NCBI GenBank assembly: GCA_013400155.1
Contig: VXBM01000016.1
Coordinates: forward strand, 1,562,457 to 1,626,456
Source of the DNA: Helopsaltes ochotensis
Taxonomy: Eukaryota > Chordata > Aves > Passeriformes > Locustellidae
Length of the DNA: 64,000 nucleotides
Reading direction: 5' to 3'
In this document: positions 54,025 to 64,000 of the stretch, one piece after another
Layout of the letters: each line of letters starts with the position of its first letter
How positions within the stretch are numbered: position 1 is the first letter of the stretch
The notes under the pieces: model-generated
The model's input: only the letters and a program-made list of their open reading frames with translations
Database searches by the model: none
Told to the model about the DNA's origin: nothing
Made by a program: the position numbers and the translations under genes

Positions 54025-57000
54025 AACACACTCCTCCCACACTCAGAGGAAACACGCCAAGGAGGCAGCCCTGGCTGTGCACTTCACAAGAAACAGTTTT
54101 CTTAGCTATCAATGTACTGGTTCTCTTAACTCTGCCCTCCCAATAGACAAGAATTCTGTTGTAGTTTTCCCTTGCATATAATCATCTTCCAGTAAGCCAG
54201 AAGAGATCATAAAGAGCTTATCCTTCAGTACATTCACATTTTAGGCCAACTCAGAGAGGTTTGTTCAGCTAAAGTGATCTGCTCAGTAGGTTGTTTTGTG
54301 TCTTCTCCAGCTGCAGAATATACATGAAAGTGACTGGGACCCCACCATATAAAGGGTGGGTGCAGATCAATATACTGCTCAGTGGGTGGTCCAAGCATCT
54401 GTTAGAAAGAAAGCCCATAAAACTCTTGCTGTCTTTCTGGTGTTAGGTTACCATTAATGAGGATGTTTTTTAAGATTAGCACTTGCTAATAGCCCTTTTG
54501 ATCCGAAGTGTTCTGCAAATATTGTGTTTTACAGCACACGTTCATGGCTGCCACATTTCAGACACTTTAAAGGGGAATGAAGGAAGCTCTGGTCTGAGGC
54601 AGTGAAGAGAAGGTGCCTTAGACAGTAAGAAGGTGACAGGAGTTGCCCTACCAGAGTCTCCCACCCCATTCCACCTGAACCACAGTTTCCTCCAGTGATG
54701 CCCGTTTCCTCCCAAAGTCTTCCACACAGTCCCAAGACACAATGCTCCTGCTCAGAAGCACGTTAAATAGTCATGGCCTTTCTGTATTACAGAAGAGCAG
54801 CAACAGAAGCTTGCAAAGTCGAGTGATTCCCATCAGGTCCTGGGCATGTCTTGCTCACCCCCAGGGGCTCTCTCTGCCAGAACTCTGACCCACACACGGC
54901 AGACTCTGGGTCTGGTGACTGCTGCAATCCCCTGCAGCAACACCACAGCTTCACATTCCCACTGTCCATCAGCACCCTCCCCCCTCACACCAAATCAAAG
55001 TGGGCTGCATTGGCCAGCTGTTGCCCTGATTTTTGCAGCCTTTCTGATGTGTTTCTTAGCTTTTAGAATGGAGTCAGAATCCTCAATGTTTAGGTAGTGC
55101 TTTGCCATTCTCACGCTGGTGTTATCTGTAAGATAGGGTTTGTTTGGGGAATGGATTGGTAAATATCACATACCTTTAGATACAAATTGTACTGACTGAC
55201 CGTTAGCTGAGCCAGTGGAGAGGAGAGGTGTCCACCTTCTCATCCAATCCCTGGCATGGACCTGCGGTCTACTTAAGAAAGAAAGAATAAACAAAAGGCC
55301 CTCTTTTGGGTCCTTCTCCTCATCGAGTGTCCTGTGTAGTTCTTGCTGAGCTGAACAGTCCACAGCCAGCTCCTTCTGCCACAGAAATAATGGTACATTT
55401 CTTGCTACTGAACTCAAAAGCTTGATTAGGAATTTGCTTGGAAGGGAACCTGGAAAAATGGAAAACCAGATGTACACCAGCCATGCCCACATTAGGGCAA
55501 AGAGGGGTTTCATAACCAATGCAGCAGGGAGCAAGTCCTCCTGCTTGAAAAGCTTGGATACCTGCCTTGTGGTCTGAACAAGAACAGCAGCATGCCCTAT
55601 ATTCTTCAGGTTGCTCTCACTTATGTAGAGCATCAGGCATGATCAGTAAAAGTGAGGAAACATTTGCTAACTTAAAATTCAAAATGAACAGTTTTCCTAA
55701 AGCCAGAAGGAAGCTTGTCTCAGACCAAGGATGGAAATCAATAAACTTTGTCCTCGAGCTTGAACCATTACTTCATCCCTCTCAGAAATAAAGACAAGTA
55801 ATTCAACCCTGAGGTACAGGAAGAAACAACACACTGCTGTGCTCTGTTGCCACGAGCTAACTAGCATCCTTCAGAATGAACCTCCCTGACACCTAGTTGT
55901 TCAGAACACGTGGTGTCCCAGGTTTTAGTGGAATCTTTTTCCACTCTTTCACAAAATGCACTGAAAGCAGCTGGTATTCCCAGCAGTATGATGGATGTGT
56001 TGGAAACCCAAGCATAACACCATAAGGGACCTAGGCTGAATATCATCCTGCCCTCCTACCGATATTCCAGCCCCACAGGTGTTTCTAGAAAATAAATAAA
56101 TGTGACAGCAGGACAATATGCACTGTGACAGCCAGTATATCTGCAGCTGAACCCCACCAACCCTTGTCACCTCACCATGCAAAAGTGAACCACGAAGGTC
56201 AGATATGTAAAAGGCCATACGCTGTCCAGAGCCAATGCTTGCAAAAACAGTCACAAACTCAACCCAGCGGTCATTTCTCAGCTCCCCACCAGCACTGCAA
56301 CTGCAGGGAAAGCAGGAAGCACATGGGAGCTAGTGGCAGCTCTCCTGTGGGTCAGCACAACCAGCACTAGCACAGACCAAAGCAGTGACAGGCCTGTCCT
56401 AATTTGGGCCACAGCTGTAGGACCTACACTAGAAGAGAAATGACGACGCAGTCCTTGCCAGTTCCTCTTGAATTCTGCTCCCTCCCTGTCTGCAGGACAA
56501 GCCAACGCCACAGGCTCCAATACCCTCAAACCACAGAACCCTTGCCATGTCTGTCCTGTCCCAAGCCTGTTCAGGCCACTGCAAAGCTGCACAGAAGGTC
56601 CCACCTTGTGCCTACACCCAAACACCTCAGGTGTTAAATCACTTTATTACATATGCAGTTGAGAGCTTCTGAACATGGATTTACTGCACAAGAGGTACAG
56701 TTTCTGCAATGCTTCTAAAACATTTACAGAGTTATGTCATTTTAAAGAAGTTTATAAAATTTGCAACTAAACATATGGAGCAGAAGTGGTTTTAGAAACA
56801 GGGTGACATGAAGCCTTTCTCCCCAGCTGCATTTTAAATATTCAAGAGACATTATGTAATTTTACCTTGAAAAATTTACTCAGCAGATATTTTATACAGA
56901 TGATGAAAACATTAGTGAAGGAATGTCAGGAGAAATAATATCCCACTCCCACAGTGACCTTACTTAGGGGAGACTGGCATGACATGTAATATCAAGGTTT

Positions 57001-57059
57001 CTTAAAGATATTAATTACAGACAGCAACAGCCAGGGAAAAAATATCAAGGACTCATTAT

Positions 57060-57370
57060 TGCATACAGATATCATTGGTTTGTAAAAATATTTAATATGA
57101 AACAATGTTTGTGCAACATTGAAATAATCTGGTAATTAAAATGTACATATTCTTTCACTTAGTGTGGGTGGACCAGGCAGCCAAGTGCATTGTTTGTGAG
57201 ATTCATTGCAAGGCAATAATAATTTGATTTATTGGTGAGGCATGTTTTGAGAAGAGCAGAAATTGATTTCCAAGCGAGTACATGATTCTGAGCTTCAGAG
57301 GGGCTCACATAATAATTCAAGCCAGGATTTATGCTGTTTCTATTTAACTTGCTAATTGCTGGATTATAAT
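57060..57370. other. AT-rich, homeodomain-core-rich intronic stretch
   Basis: The stretch contains many TAAT/ATTA cores (for example GGTAATTAAAATG, AATAATTTGATTTATTGG, GCTAATTGCTGG) and no repeat signature. Composition is like that of many conserved non-coding elements, but conservation cannot be judged from one sequence. Confidence 0.2.
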
Positions 57371-60300
57371 GACTGCACTAGAACCACTTCCCAAGGATTT
57401 CAGAAAACTAGGTCTCATTTGGCCTCTCATCTAGAGCAAGAAACCACATGGAAGCTATTGGGGAAGGAGAAAGATGGAGAAGACACCTTCCTCTACATAA
57501 TTATGGCAGCCATAGTTTTGAATCCTATAAAGGAGTTAAAAGTAAAGAAAAACAACTATCCAAACACTGAACACAACTCCCACTCCCCATTTACTGATTC
57601 AATAATGAAGCATGGAAGAATACTCCTCAAAGATGCTTGCACATGACCAGAAGAGAACCAAGAACACCTACAGTTAATTTTCTTCCTTCCTTTTCCAAAT
57701 GGCTCAAGAGAATTTGCCATCAGTTATGATAAACCCATAGATACTGCCCAAATGCCGGCTTTCCTAGGTTACTCCAACGCAATTTCCATTCTTTCCCCTC
57801 CTTTGCTATCTCACCGTACCAAAGCAACCAAAGAAGGAAGTTAGATTCCCATTTCATATTTAGAAGATTACGAAAACACAGATATAAGTAAAAGGAAGAA
57901 TAATTTCCAGACAGTAAATCATGCCTGATAGACTTTGACATGCCATGAACAGTTGCTCTTCTCTTGCACAGGTTCCAAAAACCTCCCTAGTTTTTTGCTT
58001 CTTTGCTACTTTTCAGCCAGAAGGAAAAATGTTCCTCAAGATGGTGGGTTGGTAGACAGCCTAATTCCCAATTTACCTGGCAGTTCAGTACACAAATGAA
58101 TTTCCACAACTAGTGCTGCTATATTTCTTGCATCATCCTGTCTAAAAACTGTACTATTTCAAAGGGATTGTGGGAAAGTGGAAATCTTTCATCCCAATGT
58201 AAGAATTATTATTCCCTGTGTCCTGGGATTCACAGGCATTTAGATATAAATGACCTTGAACTAACATAGAAAGATGACAAAATGAGCAAGCAATTGAGAA
58301 CTCTGGAATCAGTAGTTTTGCTGTTAGCTTTCCACTGAATTTAGAGATTCTGTGAGTCTCAGCATGAACATTATTTCCCTAAGACATTTGCTTTTTCTTA
58401 ACACAAGAACTGATTCTCCCCTTTTCTTTTACCTTATGTTTATCAAATTAGAGCACTGGAGTTAAGCAGCTTCAAATACTCCCTCTTAAAAGCACCTCTT
58501 ACATTCTAAGATCTATAAGCATACATTTGTACTTGCTAATGTGACAAACACCTCACTTCACACTTTCTGTCAAGAAAAGAGAGTTAAGCCTGAAGGCAAT
58601 TATATAGCCCACCTAGGTATTCTGCTCAACAGTCAGGCATCTTAGGAAATTTCCATTTTTTGCACTATCTACAGTGCACAGGCAAACTCCCTTCTAATCT
58701 TTTCCTTTGCACCAAAGGAAACCAAACTATTGACTATCCCCAAGATAGCTGACCTTTGTAACAAGATCTTTAACCAATGAATGTTCAATATTTTAACTTT
58801 CATTCCCCAGCAATGCTATTTAAGGAGCCATCTGAGGCCTCTGCTGCTCCCAAGGTTCCTGCCTGCAATACAAAGAGAAATGTACTTTTTTTTTTATGCC
58901 AGTTGCCTAGCAACCAGCCTAAGCTTTTGCAAGGATACCAACAGAAGGAACAGCCTAAATCATAAAATTTGTCTGCTGTTGCTGCAGAATTATGTATTAA
59001 ATATATTTTTAACTTTCCTTCTAACCTTCTGGAAAGCTGTATGTTGGCAATACAGGCATGGCTGAGTCAAACTTGAAGCTCCTTGAAGCACTTAGAGACA
59101 TCTGCTTTTGCTGCACTGTTTAAATAAGGGGAAGGATTCCTTTTTTTGGGTGCAGCTCAGATAGGAGCAGCTCAGACGTTAGCTTGTCATTACTTGGCTA
59201 TGACCAGTGTGTATCAGCAACTTGCTAAGGGCTCCAAAATCAGAGTTCACGTCTGTGTAAGACTGGTTTCAAAACCTCAAAAATGCTGCCAGCACAAGCT
59301 TTGGGCAAGACTGCAGTATGTCCAACTGCTGAGCAGCCAAAGGGAGCACAGTGACACTGCAAGACTAGCTCTAGGAAGAGCTGGAGCTTAAGCCCTCAGA
59401 AACACAGCTGAATGACAGATGCCAGGAAGGATTCTATTACTTCCCTTTGTATAACACCAGACACCTCCTGAAGCATTACATGATTAAGAAAACCATTCAG
59501 GTAGACATGCATGATTTTTTCTTCCCCATTGCATTAAAGAGAAACAAATGTAATGGGTAAGAGCAGAAAGGAGCATTTTGTGTAGTTGAAAGCAGCTTTA
59601 TCTGCCTCAGTTTGCAAGGTATCATGCTTGGAGCTTACATCCCCTACTGCCTAGCCTGTCCATCTGTATGGCAATGCTGACCATTGCTCCTGTGGTGCCC
59701 TCAGTGTGGGCTGGGGAGGTCAGCAACAATGCAGCTGTTTCTGAAGTCACACAATTGCTGTCTTCAGGCAAGCACTGAGCTAGCCATGTTCTGCAGGTTT
59801 GGAGAGTTTTGTGGCAGGCACCACAGGAACACATAACCACCATCAGCAATCCCAGTATAAGGCCTGCTGAGCGCAGTCCTTGCCTCCAGGTACCTGCTTC
59901 CAGCTCCACTGAGCTATCACAGAGGCTTTTCCGCACAGACCCTGTAGCTGTTCCCAAGCTCTTCCTTTACTCTCTCTTGAGGCACTTCAGCCCCTCAGTG
60001 AGTACACAGCTGAGGGGTGAAAGCAGATTATCCTCTCCTAGAAGATACTCCAGCCTTCCTTCAGCTGGCCTAAGGCTTTATTACTACTCACTCGTCTCAA
60101 GAAATCCCAATGCTCTTCACTCACTAACCAAGTGGTGTTGTGGGGTTTTTTCAGGCAGAGACATAAGTGTGAAACATGAGTGTTGAACATGAGTGTGAAA
60201 ATGTTTCCATGCATTGCATACACTAACAAAAATAAACATCCACTGTACTTTAAAGATCAAGACTCATGAGATTTGAATGGCTCAATTAGGACACCCAGCA

Positions 60301-63300
60301 CTTTTAGACTATGCAGACTGTGTTCACAGAGTAATTTCACAGCTATCCTTGAAGAAGCCTTCCCTCACTACCCATAGGAAAATGGCAAATCAGTGTCACT
60401 AAACACAAGTCTTGTCTCCTTGTGTGGTAGGCAGAAGACAGGCACCAATATTGCTTCATGTTGTCCAAGGTATGTATTTTAACATTCACAATGCAGATCT
60501 AGGAGACTTACTTAAGTACCATAAATTTAAGCTTGAGCCTACTCACGATGCACTTCTGAGTCTCTGCTTTCAGGGAGATCCAGTGACATTTTGGGACATC
60601 CAGGCTAGGTCCTGTGTGAGGATAGTAGGTGTGGAAGGGGACAGAAATCTGAAAAAGGAACATGTAACTGATCCAACTGGTCCAAGGCCAAGAAAATGCT
60701 TGCGAGTGCACAAGGACCCTATTACACATCCCTTGTGCTTGTAATACATCATCTAGACACTATGATAATTTTGCTTCCAACTTCAGAAATGTCGCAAGAG
60801 TTACCCTAGTCTGCAGGAGAGCTGCATGCTGGTAACCTCCACGACCTCCAGGGAAAACTTCAGCTGGAAAGCAGCAGCAGAGAAAACATTTAACCCCAAG
60901 CAGCTCTCTGTCTTCACTGCTGTGAAGCCTAGGAAGTCTTTTCCACTCTGTACAAGACAGTATGGTCCTTCCTTTCCCCATGTTGCGCGATATTGGTCAC
61001 TTTTTCAAAACCTTGAGACGAGCAGATGCAACTGTCTGCACTGGTTTTACTCTGGCAGCAGGACAGTGGCTCATCTCATTGCCGGAGGACTCTGCCAGAT
61101 GGCATCTGGCTATCACACCGCTCGCCACTCAGACTCCAGCCTGTCCACGCACGGCAGCACAGGCAGGGAGCTGCGATGCCCACTCAGCCTCTAGCTGATA
61201 CGACCACATAGCCAAGGTTATTACCAGCAGAAGCAACTTAAAGCATGTGTGAAGAATTCAGCATTCAGCACCACAGGGAGAACAGGGCTGCTGCATTAGA
61301 ATGATTTAAACCTCTTTGGCCTATTCAGGATTGCACTTGGTGACACAGGAAATCTCCCACCATGTCTTTGCCATTGTCTAGGTTTTCCCAGCATTTCCCT
61401 TCCCTTCCCATCTAAATTTGCTTACAAGAGTATTTCAAATGTAATGGTGGATTTTTGTCATTTAGATATACATGCCTCTCTTGTTCAGTGAATATACAGC
61501 TCAATATAAAAGGCATTCCTAAAAATGGGTTAAAAAAAAAAACAGACCACACCAACTTTCTCATTATGCAAGTTGCTGAGAAATACAGGAAAGTGAAATT
61601 GCTGTCACTCCATTATTTCCACCACTTAAGTGGACAAAAGACAGACAGGAAGGTTATGCTTCCCTGAGTTTTTTCACTCACTGTTTTAGGAAGACCAAGG
61701 CCTGTAGGAACTCACTGAAATGATGTGCCTATTTTTGTTAAGGCACATGCTTTTCAGAATAATATGTAAACCCAATCCTACGTGTGGTAATGAGCCAAGA
61801 TGGCTGGCTTGACATTCAGACTGATCACTTGTGAAAAATGACAATCACCATTTGGCAATTTTTTGGCTGGCAGAAGAAGAAACTACATTGAAATTTGACT
61901 TGATTGACTCAATCTGAATATACAAATTAAACATACCTCTAGTCAAATTCAGTATAGAATAGAGGGCAAGGTAGGATTTTATGGCACTTTTTAGAAGGTC
62001 AGAGTTGAAAAATCCTAAAAACATGTTTAAAAAAAAGAGAAACCAAAGTTTCCAGCATTACAGGTTGATAAAACTGTTCCTGTTGTGCCCAGGACTTATG
62101 AACGCAATTTGCTGTACTGCAGAACAAGTAATGCTGCAGGATGTGAGGTTTCATTACCAAGAAATGAGATCATGAATTGGCTGTGACTGAGACAGGTGAA
62201 AATAGATCTTCACCTATAAAAGCTCAAGTGTACGCTGCATTCTGCAGTCTAGACTAACCGCACTATTTTCTCATCAGTTCTTTCTGCTACACTGGAGCAC
62301 TTGCTTTTAAATGAACTGTCCTGCGATCAAGCTGCAAAGCAATATAAAAATGTATGCCACATCTCCCATTAGCAAGATGACGCATTGCAGAGTATATGAG
62401 AGGAATCCTCAGGGAATACTTTGGGATTAGAAATAAAATACTGCACAGATGGGATTGTAAGGGAATTCCCTGTGACCCATATAGGGCTCAGAACATTTAG
62501 CGCTCTCACATCAATAGGCAAGATCAGGACACTTTACCTTGTAAATATTTAAAGTACAGGCAAAAAAGACATGATGTACTTGAAAATCTGAAAAGATCGG
62601 ACAGCTACAGAGATGAAAAAATAAAGAAGAGCAACACAAATATTTAAGTACCAAATATTCTGTAACATGTAGGGAAGGTGAAGAGGTATGCAAACACAGA
62701 ATGGACAAGAACAGAATGGCCATGCAAGTTATTAGAAGCTATAGATCAGGCCCCACTTCTCCGTGCTAACCTAAGACTGAAGTACAATTATTCTCTGCAT
62801 ACACTCACTCTCAAATATCAGCAGTTAAAAATCTTCATTTGCTCTCCAGCAGATTACTAGAGCTACAGCATTGTCTGCTGTTGAGAACCAGGTTACACAA
62901 CTTGTAAAGCCAATGAAGCTCCCAGACAAACCCCACGTTCATGGTGAGATTCTGTGCCTTTCTATCATGGCCTGTGTATCATTGCTGTCCTCAGTATGAA
63001 GGGATCAGGTGGCTGAAGGATTTGCAAAGACACAGAGAGCAGGACTGTGCCAACTCCAGCTGAATTCCAAGGTGAGCTGGACATGACATGTAAGCCCCCA
63101 CTTGACATAGGTCAGTGCAAGGCATTAGCACCATGGCACCAAGCTCATTGTTTAAGTATTCCACCAGTAGCTTCAGGTTTCCTTATACATGATTGAGTCT
63201 AGTCATTGTTTTCAAGCTTGGAATTGTATTTTGAACACTTGTACTGAACTTCTGTAGGAATCTGTGAGGCTCTTTCTGACTAAAGATGTCTATTCAGCTC

Positions 63301-63499
63301 CCTGCTGATCTAATATGCATTGCCAAAGCTTTGGTATCCCATAAAACAGCCAGATCTGTTACATTTAAAAGGAGATAATGATGGAGTTCCTGAACAGAGT
63401 CAGAGTTTGCAAGGTCCCACACTCCTGGTGTCTCACAGAGGGATCACTACAAATTTGTCTAGGGTGTTCCACAGATTCCCAGTGATTTAGGCTCCACAC

Positions 63500-63875
63500 A
63501 ATCTCCACAGGGCACTTTTTTCCCAGTGTTCCACTATCCTTATTTTTTTGCCTCTTAATAAGAAACATGAACTTGTGTTGTTGCAATTAGATGCCACCAT
63601 GTCTTGTCCTAACCACCATCAGACAAGATTAACCCCCTCCTTCTAAGAGGTTTTGAAGACTTGTTTCTCTCAGACTTTTTTCCTCCCTTTTAAGGCAAAA
63701 AAAATAATTTCAGTCTTCCCATACTACTGCTTACTATACCCTTAGTGACATCTGATGCTCTTTATTAGACTTTCTCTCATTGTTCTACCATTTTTTTGAA
63801 GCATAATGTTTAACAACAGACAGTCCTCCAAGATAAGGCTTTGCCTATGCTCACAGAAGTGAAGGAATTCCTTCA
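63500..63875 (-). mobile_element. Old CR1/L3-like LINE fragment, reverse orientation
   Basis: Read on the plus strand it follows a reversed CR1: CAGTGTTCCACTATCCTTAT (63523), CCACCATGTCTTGTCC (63593), AATTTCAGTCTTCCCATACT (63706), GCTCTTTATTAGACTTTCTC (63757), TTTTTTTGAAGCATAATG (63791) and ACAGACAGTCCTCCAAGATA (63817), ending in AGGCTTTGCC. It is strongly diverged, with several small insertions. The edges are approximate; the low-coordinate side may reach 63450. Confidence 0.75.
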
Positions 63876-64000
63876 GACATCTTCCAAGCTTTGCAGCCAC
63901 TTATACCTCACAAGACAATTTCTTTGCAAAAGCATAGATTCATGTCTTATTTCCATGCCAAAGTCACTGTTTCCAGCTCAGCTTATAGCCATTAAAGGCC

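Larger units (their letters stand above)
53839..64000 (-). other. TTC7A: TTC7A upstream intron (5' end outside window)
   Basis: No exon encoding the expected preceding TPR segment was seen, so this intron is at least 10.1 kb. It holds an alternating purine/pyrimidine tract near the exon and two somewhat GC-richer blocks (about 55.9-56.6 and 59.6-61.2 kb) with clustered short unassigned ORFs on both strands. A TAAT-rich stretch lies at 57.06-57.37 kb, and an old reverse-oriented CR1 at the far end. Confidence 0.8.

Noticed and set aside
53635..54042. 135-codon minus ORF taken as a gene
   Set aside because: Only 53734-53838 is TTC7A exon A. The N-terminal Cys/Val/His-rich part is translation of the alternating purine/pyrimidine tract.
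55166..55633. 155-codon open frame on the minus strand with a hydrophobic stretch
   Set aside because: No family resemblance, no splice or promoter context and no poly-A tail or target-site duplication that would suggest a retrocopy. A tblastn hit to a known protein would revive it.
59622..59957. 111-codon minus frame with a hydrophobic segment, considered as an endogenous retrovirus env remnant
   Set aside because: No env landmark, no LTR pair, no primer-binding site or polypurine tract nearby. The hydrophobic run alone is not enough.
1..64000. CRISPR arrays, operons, phage or plasmid features, rRNA genes
   Set aside because: No regularly spaced direct repeats, no ribosome-binding-site-led gene runs and no rRNA blocks were seen. 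The spliced TTC7A gene and CR1 elements show nuclear vertebrate DNA.

Overview
This window looks like ordinary intron-rich vertebrate nuclear DNA, most likely from a bird. There is no operon structure, no long prokaryote-like ORF, and the sequence is AT-rich. Coding information comes only as short exons bounded by GT...AG splice sites. The recognisable repeats are sparse CR1-family LINE fragments plus one old MIR-type SINE remnant, which is typical of sauropsids; the low repeat density favours a bird over a turtle or crocodilian. I cannot name the species.

One gene can be supported: an internal part of TTC7A (tetratricopeptide repeat protein 7A), on the minus strand. Five consecutive coding exons lie at 53734-53838, 44674-44791, 38385-38442, 34977-35049 and 28384-28544, in transcription order from high to low coordinates. 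They total 515 nt, join in one open frame with matching phases at every junction, and encode about 171 residues of the TPR array. Neither end of the gene is visible: the exon before 53838 should lie beyond 64000, and the exon after 28384 was not found down to position 1. Apart from those exons the window reads as TTC7A intron.

Layout: 1-28383 is intron (or, less likely, intron plus exons I missed), with an old CR1 at about 3072-3650 preceded by a tRNA-like A/B-box segment, an 18-bp perfect palindrome, a small tandem duplication and a possible enhancer-like motif cluster at 14862-15173. 28384-53838 holds the five exons and four introns. Within it are two more CR1 pieces, the MIR remnant at about 44146-44310, a small isolated CpG cluster at 34528-34713 and a perfect 11-bp-stem hairpin at 49862-49890. 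53839-64000 is upstream intron, with an alternating purine/pyrimidine tract near the exon and an old reverse-oriented CR1 at about 63500-63875.

TTC7 proteins scaffold the plasma-membrane phosphatidylinositol 4-kinase III-alpha complex (PI4KA, TTC7, FAM126/hyccin, EFR3). I found no convincing undescribed system. The findings are candidate regulatory or structural oddities inside introns, each with a stated test.
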